Below, piece by piece: positions 45,290-55,121 of a DNA stretch of 64,000 nucleotides. Each line of letters begins with the position of its first letter. Position 1 is the stretch's first letter. The stretch is from positions 62,001-126,000 of the forward strand of contig NZ_QEKO01000005.1 of assembly GCF_003096595.1 (NCBI RefSeq), in the 5' to 3' direction. This DNA comes from Pusillimonas noertemannii. Its GTDB lineage: Bacteria; Pseudomonadota; Gammaproteobacteria; Burkholderiales; Burkholderiaceae_B. A program made the position numbers and the translations under genes. Under the pieces are notes generated by a model. That model had not been told where the DNA came from. It ran no database searches and saw only the letters and a program-made list of their open reading frames with translations.

Positions 45290-47023
45290 TCAGGCCGGGG
45301 CGGCAGAGTTCGTGCCGGCTTCGGGAGAGGCGTTTGCGCGCGGCGAAGAAGCGGGTACGACGGTTGGGCCGGAGTCTTCATGCGGCGGGCCGCCCAGGCC
45401 CGAAAGCGCCGCACTGAGGCTGTACAGGGGGGCGAAGGATTCGGCCTGGGCCATGGGCCACGTGACGCGGAAGATGGTCTGGCTGTACTTGCCCTCGAGC
45501 AGCTCGCCCTTGGCCAAGTCGGGAAACAGGGCCGACAGCACGCTGACGCGGCTGGCTGAAATGCGGCGCACGATGTGGTGGGGGCGCAGGTCGCCGGGGT
45601 GCTCGACGCCGGCCGCCGCAAGCAGCTCGGCCAACGCCTTGAGCGTATTGCCGTGGTAGTTGGCGACGCGCTGCGCCTTGTCGCCCACCACCAGGCCTTT
45701 TTGCCGGCCGGGGTCTTGCGTGGTGACGCCGGTGGGGCATTTGTCGGTGTGGCAGGCCTGGGCCTGGATACAGCCCACGGCGAACATGAAGCCGCGCGCG
45801 CTGTTGCACCAGTCGGCCCCCAAAGCCATGGTGCGCGCCATGTCGAAGGCGCTGATGATCTTGCCCGAGGCGCCCAGCTTGATCTGTTCACGCAGGCCGA
45901 TGCCCACGAGAGTGCTGTGCACAAGGCGCAGGCCCTCGCGCAATGGAGTGCCCACATGGTTGACGAACTCGATGGGCGCCGCGCCGGTGCCGCCCTCGGC
46001 GCCGTCGACCACGATGAAGTCGGGCGTGATGCCTGTCTTGAGCATGGCCTTGGCGATGGCGAACCACTCCCAGGGGTGGCCGATGCACAGCTTGAAGCCC
46101 ACCGGCTTGCCGCCGGAAAGCTCGCGCAGCTTCTGCACGAATTCCAGCAGCTCGATGGGGGTGTCGAAGGCGCCGTGCCGAGAGGGGGAGTCGCATTCGC
46201 GCCACACCGGAATGCCGCGCGCCTCGGCAATTTCGGGCGTGACCTTGCTGGCCGGCAGAATGCCCCCGTGGCCGGGCTTGGCGCCCTGCGACAGCTTGAT
46301 CTCTATCATCTTGACGTTGGGATGGGTGGCGCGCCGGGCGAACAGCTCTTCAGAGAAGCGGCCTTTTTCGTCCCGGCAGCCGAAGTACCCCGAGCCGATG
46401 TTCCAGATGAGGTCGCCGCCGTGCATTTCGTGATAGCGGCTGATGCCGCCTTCGCCGGTGTCGTGGGCGAAGTTACCCAGCGCGGCTCCCTTGTTCATGG
46501 CCATGACGGCATTGGCCGACAGCGCGCCAAAGCTCATGGCCGAGATATTGAATACCGAGAGGGAATAGGGCTGGGTGCAGGCCGGGCCGCCGACGGTAAT
46601 GCGAAAGTCGCTGTCTTTGGGCTTGGTCGGGCTCATGGAATGGTTGATCCATTCATAGCCGTCGCCGTAGACGTTTTCTTGCGTGCCGAAGGGGCGCTTG
46701 TCTATGGTGCGCTTGGCGCGCTGGTAGACCAGCGAGCGGTCGGAGCGCGAGAAGGGCAGTTCGGCCGAGTCTTCTTCCAGGAAGTATTGGCGGATCTCGG
46801 GGCGGATGAATTCGAACAGGTAGCGCAGATTGCCTATTACCGGGTAATTGCGCCGTATGGTGTGGCGGGTCTGGGTAAGGTCGCGCACGCCCAGCGCCGT
46901 CAGGGCGCCGAACACCAGGGCGGGCGCCAGCCACCATATGCTGAAGGCAAAAGTGAAAACCAGGCTGGCCAGGGCTGCGAGGATGACAAGATAGAAAGCA
47001 GTATGGCGCGACACAAAGGACAC
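45290..47023 (-). CDS. Membrane-anchored FMN-binding glutamate-synthase-like protein
   Basis: The 577-residue protein has two N-terminal membrane helices (about 8-45), then a glutamate-synthase-type FMN/Fe-S TIM barrel: SFGALSANAVMAMNKGA, GEGGISRYH, GAKPGHGGILPASKV, DGAEGGTGAAP and a cysteine motif VGCIQAQACHTDKCPTGV for an iron-sulphur cluster. It lacks the glutaminase domain of GltB. Stand-alone proteins of this type are widespread but their reaction is unproven. The start is GTG 47023 with AAGGA upstream. Confidence 0.9.
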   Translation of the reverse strand: MSFVSRHTAFYLVILAALASLVFTFAFSIWWLAPALVFGALTALGVRDLTQTRHTIRRNYPVIGNLRYLFEFIRPEIRQYFLEEDSAELPFSRSDRSLVYQRAKRTIDKRPFGTQENVYGDGYEWINHSMSPTKPKDSDFRITVGGPACTQPYSLSVFNISAMSFGALSANAVMAMNKGAALGNFAHDTGEGGISRYHEMHGGDLIWNIGSGYFGCRDEKGRFSEELFARRATHPNVKMIEIKLSQGAKPGHGGILPASKVTPEIAEARGIPVWRECDSPSRHGAFDTPIELLEFVQKLRELSGGKPVGFKLCIGHPWEWFAIAKAMLKTGITPDFIVVDGAEGGTGAAPIEFVNHVGTPLREGLRLVHSTLVGIGLREQIKLGASGKIISAFDMARTMALGADWCNSARGFMFAVGCIQAQACHTDKCPTGVTTQDPGRQKGLVVGDKAQRVANYHGNTLKALAELLAAAGVEHPGDLRPHHIVRRISASRVSVLSALFPDLAKGELLEGKYSQTIFRVTWPMAQAESFAPLYSLSAALSGLGGPPHEDSGPTVVPASSPRANASPEAGTNSAAPA

Positions 47024-47145
47024 CGGCGATTCCTTCTTTGATTATTCTTGGTCTACAACCATACCAGAACATGGTTTCCGGATGTAGGGGAATCGCCATG
47101 GGGTGGCCGGCCTTTACCCCATATTCGGGGATAAGGGCCCGGCGT

Positions 47146-47334
47146 TCAGTGCTTGGACTTGTGCTCGGGCTTGCCCTTGCGCTTGGTCGAGGCCATGTCG
47201 TCCAGCTCTTTTTCACTCATCGACTTGTACATGGATTTCGAGGCGCCTTTCAGTTCGCCCACTTTCATGTCTCCGCGCTTGGCGGCCAGGGCGGCGCCGG
47301 CTGCTTTCTGCTGGGATTGGGATTTTGCTGGCAT
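47146..47334 (-). CDS. Small basic DUF3008-like protein
   Basis: A 62-residue Lys/Ser-rich protein: PAKSQSQQKAAGAALAAKRG, then SMYKSMSEKELDDMASTKRK. It resembles the DUF3008 family of small proteins seen in many Proteobacteria; function unknown, possibly nucleic-acid binding or stress related. AAGGAG precedes ATG 47334. Confidence 0.85.
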   Translation of the reverse strand: MPAKSQSQQKAAGAALAAKRGDMKVGELKGASKSMYKSMSEKELDDMASTKRKGKPEHKSKH

Positions 47335-47400
47335 GTCAATTCTCCTTGCGGGTTGTCTGCAATGCCCGGCAGCAAATCCCATGCCCTGGCGGCTCGGTGT

Positions 47401-48294
47401 TCATGTTCCCGCAGGGTTTTCACGCGGCGACCCCAGGTCGAGTGGAATCTTCAGGTAGCGCCGGCCGTTGTCTTCGGGCTCGGGCCAGCGTCCGGCCCGG
47501 ATGTTGACCTGGATGGACGGCAGCAGCAGGGTGGGGGCGGTCAGTGTTTTGTCGCGCTCTGTGCGCATCTGTACGAACTCTTCTTCGGACACCCCGTCGT
47601 GCACGTGCACATTGCCGCGCCGCTGGGCCTCGATGGTGGTTTCCCAGGCGAAGTGATCGCGTCCCTTGGCCTTGTAGTCGTGGCACACGAACACGCGGGT
47701 GGAGGGCGGAAGCTCCAGCAGGCGGCGTATGGACCTGTACAGGGTTTGTGCGCTGCCCCCCGGGAAATCGGCCCGCGCCGTGCCGTAGTCCGGCATGAAG
47801 AGCGTGTCGCCGACAAACACCGCGTCGCCGATCACATACGCTATGCAGGCCGGCGTATGGCCGGGCGTGTGCAGCACGCGAGCCTGCAGGGCGCCCACCG
47901 AAAATGTGTCGCCGTCGCGAAACAGCTCGTCGAACTCGCTGCCGGTGCCCGACACATCGGGCAGGTTGAAGACAGGCTTGAATATCGTCTGCACGGTGCT
48001 GATGTGCTCGCCGATGCAGACCGGCGCGCCGGTGCGCTCTTTGAGAAAGGGCGCGGCGCTGAGGTGGTCGGCGTGCGCATGGGTTTCCAGGATGCGCACC
48101 ACCTTCATGCCGGAATCGCGGGCGGCGGCCAGCATGCGCTCGGCCGATTCGGTAGAGACCCTGCCGCTGGGGTGGTCATAGTCCAGCACGGGGTCGATGA
48201 ATACCGCTTGGCGGGATTGCGTGTCGGCCACCATATAGCTGACCGTGTTGGTGGCCTGGTCGAAGAAGGCCTGGACGCTGGCGTGATCAGTCAT
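47401..48294 (-). CDS. ETHE1/Blh-like metallohydrolase (persulfide dioxygenase type)
   Basis: A 297-residue metallo-beta-lactamase-fold protein with ETHAHADHLSAAPFLKERTG, LHTPGHTPACIAYVIGD, GDTLFMPDYGTARADFPGG and CHDYKAKGRDHFAWET. These match the group of bacterial persulfide dioxygenases related to ETHE1 and Blh, which oxidise glutathione persulfide to sulfite with a mononuclear iron. It would detoxify sulfide. ATG 48294 has GGGAG upstream. Reverse strand, 66 nt upstream of the small DUF3008-like gene. Confidence 0.88.
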   Translation of the reverse strand: MTDHASVQAFFDQATNTVSYMVADTQSRQAVFIDPVLDYDHPSGRVSTESAERMLAAARDSGMKVVRILETHAHADHLSAAPFLKERTGAPVCIGEHISTVQTIFKPVFNLPDVSGTGSEFDELFRDGDTFSVGALQARVLHTPGHTPACIAYVIGDAVFVGDTLFMPDYGTARADFPGGSAQTLYRSIRRLLELPPSTRVFVCHDYKAKGRDHFAWETTIEAQRRGNVHVHDGVSEEEFVQMRTERDKTLTAPTLLLPSIQVNIRAGRWPEPEDNGRRYLKIPLDLGSPRENPAGT

Positions 48295-48495
48295 GACGTC
48301 TCCCGTCTGTTCGGCTGGTTGGTACATGTTAGCGTAGTGTTGCGCGCTATCTGTTCCTGATGGCGCGCGACACTACACTGGTAGTTAGCGGGCAAGGCGT
48401 ATGCCATTCTTCTCCTTCGGCACCGGGCTTTGGTGCTATCGTCGCAGGGGAAAACCGGGCCCGCATGGGCCCGAAGAATCGAGGATGGGGCGGCA

Positions 48496-48918
48496 ATGCG
48501 GAAACTGGAGGTATTGGTCGGCGACTGGGCGCAGCTGGGAAAGCGGGCGGCCGCCTTGCGCCATGAGGTCTTCGTGGAAGAGCAGGGCGTGCCCATCGAA
48601 CTGGAGCTGGACGAATACGACGCCATCGCCGTTCATGCGCTGGCGCTCGAAGGCGGCACGCCTGTTGGAACCGGGCGGCTGTTGCCCGACGCCCACATCG
48701 GCCGCATGGCTGTGCGCCACAGCCATCGCGGGCAAGGGGTGGGCGGCTTGTTGCTGGGAGCCCTGGTAGACGCAGCGCGGCGTCGCGGCGACGCTTCTGT
48801 GGTGCTGGCGGCGCAGTGCCATGCCCGGGGTTTTTACGGCTTGCACGGTTTCAGGGCCGAGGGCCCGGTGTTCATGGACGCCGGCATCGAGCATGTCTTG
48901 ATGCGCAAGATCTTGTAA
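48496..48918 (+). CDS. GNAT-family N-acetyltransferase
   Basis: A 140-residue single-domain GNAT protein of the ElaA/YjcF-like group: LRHEVFVEEQGVPIELELDE near the N-terminus and the acetyl-CoA loop RHSHRGQGVGGLLLGALV. It acetylates an unknown amine. ATG 48496 follows a GGGG-rich site. Forward strand, divergent from the metallohydrolase. Confidence 0.88.
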   Translation: MRKLEVLVGDWAQLGKRAAALRHEVFVEEQGVPIELELDEYDAIAVHALALEGGTPVGTGRLLPDAHIGRMAVRHSHRGQGVGGLLLGALVDAARRRGDASVVLAAQCHARGFYGLHGFRAEGPVFMDAGIEHVLMRKIL

Positions 48919-49000
48919 GCGCCGAAAACGGCGTGCCGCCGATGGCATTGCGGCGTATCCGTGCACTTGTCCAGCGCCAGCGAAATTCAGAACAAAAAGA

Positions 49001-49037
49001 AAAAACCCCGTAAATCATGGATTTACGGGGTTTTTTT
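49001..49037. terminator. Bidirectional terminator between acetyltransferase and tRNA-Leu
   Basis: Near-perfect 16-bp arms (49001-49016 and 49020-49035) with an A-run on one side and T-run on the other can stop the acetyltransferase transcript and, on the reverse strand, the tRNA-Leu transcript. Confidence 0.88.
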
Positions 49038-49047
49038 GGAATAGGGG

Positions 49048-49132
49048 TGGTGCCCAGAAGAGGACTCGAACCTCCACACCTTGCGGCACATGGACCTGAA
49101 CCATGCGCGTCTACCAATTCCGCCATCTGGGC
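49048..49132 (-). tRNA. tRNA-Leu (CAG)
   Basis: An 85-nt class II tRNA on the reverse strand: acceptor GCCCAGA/TCTGGGC, D arm GCGGAATTGGTAGACGC, anticodon loop with CAG, long variable arm (TGCCGCAAGGTGT), T arm AGG-TTCGAGT-CCT and encoded CCA. Confidence 0.95.
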
Positions 49133-49249
49133 TTAATAAGAGTATGCTACTGTTTTGAACTTATGCATGCACAGGTGATGCATGCAGTTAAAACGCTCAA
49201 TACCAGCTCTTCTCTTATTTTACTGCTTTAATCTTCGGTGCCGCCGCAT

Positions 49250-49290
49250 CTGCTTCTGCTATCCTGCTTCTGCTATCTGCTTCTACTATC
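49250..49290 (+). repeat. Three tandem 13-14-bp repeats in the rnr leader
   Basis: CTGCTTCTGCTATC, CTGCTTCTGCTAT and CTGCTTCTACTATC follow one another without gaps. The tract lies 66 bp upstream of the proposed rnr start, in unusually AT- and pyrimidine-rich DNA (49135-49355). Confidence 0.85.
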
Positions 49291-49355
49291 TACATCTGCC
49301 TGCGTCAGCGAAGATTCGTAGTATAACCTATTTTTTCATCAAACGGAAAGTTTCT

Positions 49356-51827
49356 TTGGCAAAGCGAACAAAAAACGAAAAAGACAGTCAGACTTCCAAC
49401 AACGCGCATTCACTGCCCCCCGATTTCGACCCCAACGTTCCCAGTCGCGAAGATGTGTTGGAACTGCTGCGCGCCACAGGCCAGGCATACGACGTGCAGG
49501 GCTTGGCCCAGGCATTGGGCGCGGGCTACCCTTTGTCCGTGGGGTTCGATCGGCGTCTCAAGGCAATGGAGCGCGACGGACAGATTTTCTACAACGCACA
49601 GGGACAGATTTTGGCGGCACCCAAGGTTGATTTCGTAGCCGGTCGGGTACAGGGCCATCGCGATGGCTTTGGTTTTCTCTTGCGCGACGACGGCGGGCCC
49701 GACCTGTTCCTGGCCCCGCGCGAAATGCTCAAGGTGCTGCACGGCGACCGCGTGCTGGCCAAGCCCGACGGCGAGTATCGCGGCAAGCCCGAAGCGACCA
49801 TCGTCGAAGTGGTCGAGCGCCGCACGGACAAGCTGGTGGGGCGCTTCCTGCGCGAGCCGGGCATCAGCATCGTGGTGCCCGAAGACCAGCGCATCAAGCA
49901 CGACATCCTCATTCCGTCGGGCGACACGGCCGGCGCCGAGCATGGCCAGGTGGTCACCGTGCAGATCATGCAGCAACCCACGCGTCATACCCAGCCCCTG
50001 GGCCGGGTCACCGAAGTGCTGGGTGAAATCGACGATCCGGGCATGGAGATCGAAATCGCCGTGCGCAAGTTCGACGTCCCGGTCGATTTTTCCAAAGCGG
50101 CATTGGCCCAGGCGGCCAAGCTGCCGTCGGCCGTGAAGCCCGCCGAACTCAACGGCAGGGTCGACTTGCGCGACATGCCTTTCATCACCATCGACGGCGA
50201 AGACGCACGCGATTTCGACGACGCGGTATTTTGCATGCCCATCGACATCGGCACCGAGAAGCGCCGGCGGCCCGCATGGCGGCTGTTGGTGGCCATCGCC
50301 GACGTCAGCCACTACGTCACGGCGGGTTCGGCGCTGGACGACGACGCCTTCCAGCGCGGAACCAGCGTTTATTTCCCGCGCCGGGTCATTCCCATGCTGC
50401 CCGAGTCGCTGTCCAACGGCCTGTGCTCGCTCAATCCCAGCGTCGATCGGCTGGTGCTGGTCTGCGACATGGTCATTCCCGCCAGCGGCACCAAGGCGGG
50501 CGTTGTTTCAGCCTATCAGTTCTACAACGCGGTCATCCACTCGCATGCCCGCACCACCTATACCGACGTGTGGGCCGCACTGCAGCAGCCCGGCGGGCCG
50601 GCGGCCCAGAACATGCAGCACGTCATGCCGCACGTGCTCGACCTTTACGAGCTCTACCGGCTGCTGTCCGAATCCCGGGCGCGGCGGGGCGCCATGGAGT
50701 TCGAAACGGTCGAGACCAAGATCATCTGCAATCCCTTGGGCCGCATCGAACGCATCGTGCCCTACGAGCGCAATGACGCCCACCGGGTCATCGAAGAATG
50801 CATGCTGGCCGCCAATACCTGCGCGGCCGACTTCACCAAGCGCAACAAGCGCATAAGCCTTTATCGCGTGCACGAGGGCCCCACTCCCGAAAAGCTCAAG
50901 GCGCTGCGCGACTACCTGCGCAACGTCGGCCTGGTGCTCGAGGGGGGCGACGAACCGACCACGCACGACTATGCGCGCCTGCTGCAGGCGGCCCGCGGCC
51001 GGCCCGACTACGAAGTGCTGCAGACCATGTGCCTGCGCTCGCTGCAGCAGGCCATCTACAGCCCCGAAGAATCGGGTCACTTTGGCCTGGCCTACCAGCA
51101 CTATGCGCATTTCACTTCGCCCATCCGGCGCTACCCCGACCTGCTGACGCACCGGGTGATCAAGTCCATATTGCAGAACAAGCGCTACGTGCCCGACATC
51201 GACGACGTCAATGCGGCGGCCGAGCTCACCCCGGGCGAGCGCCAGCACGCCATCTGGGAAAAGCTGGGCTTGCTGCTGTCGGCGCGCGAGCGGCGGGCCG
51301 ACGACGCCTCGCGCGACGTCGAGGCCTGGCTCAAGTGCTGGTTCGTCAAAGAGCACGTGGGCGAGGTCTTCAGCGGCCGGGTCACGGGCGTGGCGCCTTT
51401 CGGCCTGTTCATCACGCTGGACACCCTGTTCGTCGAAGGCCTGGTGCATGTGTCCGAGCTGGGCTCCGATTATTTCCAGTACAACGAAAGCCTGCACGAA
51501 CTGCGCGGCGAGCGTACCGGCATACGCTATCGCCTTACCGATCCGGTGCAGGTGCAGGTGGCCCGGGTCGACCTCGAAGCGCGCCGCATCGAGTTCAGGC
51601 TAGTCAAGGGCACCACCTTCAAGGCCTTGCAGAAGGCGGCGACCGAGCCCGGCAACCCGCCCGCACGGCGCAGCAAGAAGGCGGCGTCCACCAAGCCCGA
51701 AGCGCTGAAAGGCACCACGGCGCGCGAGCGCAGGGCGGCCGAGAAGCGTGCCGCGAAGGCGCCCCGCAAGGCCGCCGGCAAGGCGCCTTCCAAAGCCAGC
51801 AAGGCGGCGCCGCGCAAGCGGCGCTGA
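49356..51827 (+). CDS. rnr: Ribonuclease R
   Basis: The 823-residue exoribonuclease has an N-terminal winged-helix region, cold-shock domains (FVAGRVQGHRDGFGFLLRDD), the RNB catalytic domain with the aspartate cluster ITIDGEDARDFDDAV, an S1 domain (EVFSGRVTGVAPFGLFITLD) and a Lys/Ala/Arg-rich tail from about residue 745. It degrades structured RNA 3' to 5' and helps rRNA quality control. TTG 49356 is the best start (MAKRTKNEK-like beginning, GGAAAG upstream); the longer frame upstream runs through the repeat tract and lacks the family's features. Confidence 0.93.
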   Translation: MAKRTKNEKDSQTSNNAHSLPPDFDPNVPSREDVLELLRATGQAYDVQGLAQALGAGYPLSVGFDRRLKAMERDGQIFYNAQGQILAAPKVDFVAGRVQGHRDGFGFLLRDDGGPDLFLAPREMLKVLHGDRVLAKPDGEYRGKPEATIVEVVERRTDKLVGRFLREPGISIVVPEDQRIKHDILIPSGDTAGAEHGQVVTVQIMQQPTRHTQPLGRVTEVLGEIDDPGMEIEIAVRKFDVPVDFSKAALAQAAKLPSAVKPAELNGRVDLRDMPFITIDGEDARDFDDAVFCMPIDIGTEKRRRPAWRLLVAIADVSHYVTAGSALDDDAFQRGTSVYFPRRVIPMLPESLSNGLCSLNPSVDRLVLVCDMVIPASGTKAGVVSAYQFYNAVIHSHARTTYTDVWAALQQPGGPAAQNMQHVMPHVLDLYELYRLLSESRARRGAMEFETVETKIICNPLGRIERIVPYERNDAHRVIEECMLAANTCAADFTKRNKRISLYRVHEGPTPEKLKALRDYLRNVGLVLEGGDEPTTHDYARLLQAARGRPDYEVLQTMCLRSLQQAIYSPEESGHFGLAYQHYAHFTSPIRRYPDLLTHRVIKSILQNKRYVPDIDDVNAAAELTPGERQHAIWEKLGLLLSARERRADDASRDVEAWLKCWFVKEHVGEVFSGRVTGVAPFGLFITLDTLFVEGLVHVSELGSDYFQYNESLHELRGERTGIRYRLTDPVQVQVARVDLEARRIEFRLVKGTTFKALQKAATEPGNPPARRSKKAASTKPEALKGTTARERRAAEKRAAKAPRKAAGKAPSKASKAAPRKRR

Positions 51828-52097
51828 CGGCCCCGGGGCTGGCCGGCAAGCCTGGCTGGCCCCCGGCGCGGCCAGGCATTTCGCCTGGCGCTGGCGTTCG
51901 CCGGCATCCGGCGGCACCCGATGGCATGCGTCGGCCTCCCCTCGGCATCCCAGGGGCGCGAGGCGTGGCTGGATCATCGTTGCGCGTGGCGCATGATGCA
52001 TCTGTTCCGGGCGCATTCCGTGCCGTTCGCAACAGATGCTTTCAGGCGAGGAGTAAAATTGCCTTGAGCCCCTCATTGTTTTTCCAGAAGGAACCCC

Positions 52098-52853
52098 ATG
52101 TCCTCCCAACAGGTCCTGGCCGGCTTTCACGCCGTCACAGCGCGGCTGCGCCATGCGCCGGCCACCATCCGGCAGTTGTATGTCGAGGCCTCGCGGCGCG
52201 ACAAGCGCATGCAATCGCTGATCGAGCAGGCCCAGGCGGCGCAGGTGCGCGTGCATCCGGTGCCGGCCGACAGGCTGGACGGCCTGGCGCGCGGCACGCG
52301 GCATCAGGGGGTGGTCGCCCTGGCCGATGCCAATGCGCTGGCCACCGATGTGGACGAACTGCTCGACGGCTTGGAAGAGCGGGGCGAAACGCCCCTGCTG
52401 TTGCTGCTTGACGGCGTGACCGACCCGCACAACCTGGGCGCCTGCCTGCGCACCGCCGATGCCGCCGGCGTGCATGCCGTGCTGGCTCCGCGCGATCGGG
52501 CAGTGGGGCTGGGCGCCACCGTGCAGCGCGTGGCCTGCGGCGCGGCCGACACCGTGCCCTACATCATGGTGACCAACCTGGCGCGCACCATGCGCCAGCT
52601 CAAAGAGCGCGACATCTGGCTGGTGGGCACCGACGACCAGGCCGAGGGCGGCATGCACGGCATCGACGGGCGCCGTCCCATGGCCTGGGTGATGGGCGCC
52701 GAAGGCGAGGGCATGAGGCGGCTTACGCGCGAAACCTGCGACGAGCTGGTGCGCATTCCCATGCAAGGCGCGGTGGAAAGCCTGAACGTCAGCGTGGCCA
52801 GCGCCGTATGCCTTTACGAAACAGTGCGCCAGCGCACGACAAGCAATCAATGA
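52098..52853 (+). CDS. rlmB: 23S rRNA (guanosine-2'-O-)-methyltransferase
   Basis: A 251-residue SPOUT (SpoU-type) methyltransferase with a short N-terminal substrate domain and the three knot motifs: [33 protein letters not shown] and [16 protein letters not shown]. RlmB methylates G2251 in the peptidyl-transferase loop of 23S rRNA (E. coli numbering). The rnr-rlmB order is conserved in many proteobacteria. Start ATG 52098 has GGAACC-type spacing; the stop overlaps the following start as ATGA. Confidence 0.95.
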   Translation: MSSQQVLAGFHAVTARLRHAPATIRQLYVEASRRDKRMQSLIEQAQAAQVRVHPVPADRLDGLARGTRHQGVVALADANALATDVDELLDGLEERGETPLLLLLDGVTDPHNLGACLRTADAAGVHAVLAPRDRAVGLGATVQRVACGAADTVPYIMVTNLARTMRQLKERDIWLVGTDDQAEGGMHGIDGRRPMAWVMGAEGEGMRRLTRETCDELVRIPMQGAVESLNVSVASAVCLYETVRQRTTSNQ

Positions 52854-54109
52854 CCAAACGACAACGCAACGCCATGGCTAACAACGGCTTTACCACCACA
52901 CTCTTGCATTCCGACCGCCGGTCGACCATCGAGCACGGCGCCATCCACAAGCCCCTGCATCCTTCCTCCGAGTACGCCTATGCCGACTCGCGCGAGCTTG
53001 CGGCGGTGTTCCAGGGCAAGGCCGGTTTTACCTACGCGCGGCAGGGCACGCCCACCACGGGCGCCCTCGAGGCCAAGATTACGCAGATGGAAGAGGGCGT
53101 CAGCACCGTCAGTTTCGCAACCGGCATGGCGGCGCTCAATGCCACCTTCTTCACCTTGCTGCGCCAGGGTGATCATCTGATTTCCAGCCAGTACATCTTC
53201 GGCAACACCAACAGTCTGCTCAGCACCCTGGCCGAGCTGGGCGTGGAGGTAACCCTGGTCGACGCCACCGACGCCGCAAACGTCGAGGCGGCCCTGCGCC
53301 CCGAGACCCGCATGGTGTTCGTCGAGTCCATCGCCAACCCCGGAACGCAGGTGGCCGACCTGAAGGCCATCGGAGACTGGTGCGGCCGGCAAGGCCTGCT
53401 TTACGTCGTCGACAATACCTTGAGCACGCCCTGGCTGTGCCGCGGCAAGGACGTGGGCGCGGGCCTGGTCGTCAATTCTCTTTCCAAGTACATCGGCGGC
53501 CATGGTCATGCCCTGGGCGGAGCGGTGACCGATACCGGGCTGTACGACTGGTCGGCCTATCCCAATATTGCCGATGTCTATCGCAAGGGTTCCCCCGGCG
53601 GTTGGGGGCTGACGCAGATCAAGAAAAAGGGCCTGCGCGACATGGGGGCCACCTTGTCCGCCGATTCCGCCCATCGCATCTCGGTGGGGTCCGAAACGCT
53701 GGCCCTGCGCATGGAGCGAAGCTGCAGCAATGCGCTGGCGCTGGCCCGGGCCCTCGAGGCGCATGCCAAGGTTGCGCGGGTCAGTTATCCGGGCCTGGCC
53801 TCTCATCCCCAGCACGAGCGGGCCGGCCAGCTGTTCGGCGGACGCTATGGCGCCTTGCTTGGCGTCGAACTGATCGACGGCATCGACGTGTTCGATTTTC
53901 TGAACCGCCTGCGTGTCTTCGTGCTGGCGACGCACCTGGGCGACACGCGCACGCTCGTGCTGCCCGTGGCGCACACCATCTACTACGAGATGGGGCCCGA
54001 GCGCCGTGCGCTGATGGGCATTGCCGACAGCATGTTGCGCATTTCGGTGGGCATCGAAGACGAAGACGACATCATCGGCGATTTCTGCCAAGCGCTCGAA
54101 TCAATGTAA
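52850..54109 (+). CDS. PLP-dependent cystathionine gamma-synthase-family enzyme
   Basis: A 419-residue fold-type I PLP protein of the Cys/Met metabolism family: [49 protein letters not shown] and the PLP lysine in [11 protein letters not shown]. Members include cystathionine gamma-synthase, O-succinyl/acetylhomoserine sulfhydrylase (MetZ) and methionine gamma-lyase; the sequence alone does not decide between them. ATG 52850 overlaps the rlmB stop (ATGA); ATG 52874 is an alternative start. Confidence 0.88.
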   Translation: MTKRQRNAMANNGFTTTLLHSDRRSTIEHGAIHKPLHPSSEYAYADSRELAAVFQGKAGFTYARQGTPTTGALEAKITQMEEGVSTVSFATGMAALNATFFTLLRQGDHLISSQYIFGNTNSLLSTLAELGVEVTLVDATDAANVEAALRPETRMVFVESIANPGTQVADLKAIGDWCGRQGLLYVVDNTLSTPWLCRGKDVGAGLVVNSLSKYIGGHGHALGGAVTDTGLYDWSAYPNIADVYRKGSPGGWGLTQIKKKGLRDMGATLSADSAHRISVGSETLALRMERSCSNALALARALEAHAKVARVSYPGLASHPQHERAGQLFGGRYGALLGVELIDGIDVFDFLNRLRVFVLATHLGDTRTLVLPVAHTIYYEMGPERRALMGIADSMLRISVGIEDEDDIIGDFCQALESM

Positions 54110-54317
54110 ACGCTTGGAATGCGACGACGCATCGACCAGGCGCCTAGTGTCGCTTTCGGGCTCTCCCTGGCCCGAAAGCGCTCATGCGGGCGCAGCGGCT
54201 TTCGCGCAAAAGGCATGAAGATTTTTTGTCCTGCGGCGTGGCCTGGAAATTTACATTTCTTAAACCGATTGTTTGAAAAAAAGTGAGCAATCGTGCGGGT
54301 TCTGGGCGTTTTTCCCC

Positions 54318-54346
54318 TTGACACCGCTTTATTTCAAAGGCTTAAT
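54318..54346 (+). promoter_or_regulatory. Candidate sigma-70 promoter for hupB
   Basis: TTGACA (54318-54323), 17-nt spacer, CTTAAT (54341-54346). It leaves a 150-nt leader before the HU gene. The rest of the 388-bp gap 54110-54497 shows no gene. Confidence 0.6.
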
Positions 54347-54497
54347 ACGCGTTAGCCGGTAGGCAGCGTCTTTACTGACATTCCCGCCAGTCAACAGTGG
54401 TACCTGCACGCAAACGTGCTGTATTTTTTTGGTCAAAAATGCCGGCCCAGGGCGGCTTGCCCAGGCCGGTCATAATAATTTTCAGGGGTATACCTTA

Positions 54498-54770
54498 ATG
54501 AACAAAACCGAGCTCATCGAACATATCTCCACCAAGGCCGACCTCTCCAAGGCCGACGCCGGCCGCGCCCTCGAAGCCTTCATCGGCGCCGTCAAGACCA
54601 CCCTGAAAAAGAAGGGTTCGGTCACCTTGGTCGGTTTTGGCACTTTTGCCGTTTCCGAGCGCGCCGCCCGCACCGGCCGCAACCCGCGCACCGGCGAAGC
54701 CATCAAGATCAAGAAGGCTCGCGTGCCCAAGTTCCGTCCTGGCAAGGCCCTGAAAGACGCCGTCAACTAA
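54498..54770 (+). CDS. hupB: HU-family nucleoid protein (HU-beta)
   Basis: A 90-residue HU/IHF fold protein: [20 protein letters not shown] at the start, [20 protein letters not shown] for the DNA-wrapping arm, and [18 protein letters not shown] at the end. It bends and compacts DNA as a homodimer. AGGGGTA precedes ATG 54498. A tRNA-Val gene follows 145 nt downstream. Confidence 0.95.
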   Translation: MNKTELIEHISTKADLSKADAGRALEAFIGAVKTTLKKKGSVTLVGFGTFAVSERAARTGRNPRTGEAIKIKKARVPKFRPGKALKDAVN

Positions 54771-54915
54771 GCGTTTGCGTGCCTTGGGCCAGCGGGCTAT
54801 AATCCTTAGGCTTTTTTGGCACGAAGTGGCCCCAAAAAGGCGAACCTGAAAGAGGTTCGCACGGCAATATCGCCGGGCAAACACGTTGTGTGTTTGCCCG
54901 ATGCAGATGGCCCCG

Positions 54916-54991
54916 GGGTGCTTAGCTCAGTTGGTAGAGCGGCGCCCTTACAAGGCGTAGGTCACAGGTTCGACCCCTGTAGCACCCACCA
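54916..54991 (+). tRNA. tRNA-Val (TAC)
   Basis: A 76-nt tRNA: acceptor GGGTGCT/AGCACCC, D arm TAGCTCAGTTGGTAGAGC, anticodon arm GCCCT-TACAAGGC with TAC, T arm ACAGG-TTCGACC-CCTGT, discriminator A and encoded CCA. Confidence 0.95.
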
Positions 54992-55006
54992 CAAGCTTCA
55001 AGAATC

Positions 55007-55041
55007 AAGGGTTTATGAGTTCATCTCATAAGCCCTTTTTT
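55007..55041 (+). terminator. Rho-independent terminator after tRNA-Val
   Basis: A 13-bp stem (55007-55019 / 55025-55037, AAGGGTTTATGAG type) followed by a T-run lies 15 nt after the tRNA. Confidence 0.9.
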
Positions 55042-55121
55042 CTTGCGCGCTTGACCATGCGCGGCGCGCCTTGCGGCGGTTTCCCGCCAGCCGCGAATGG
55101 GCTTTAACCCGCCAATGGGCA

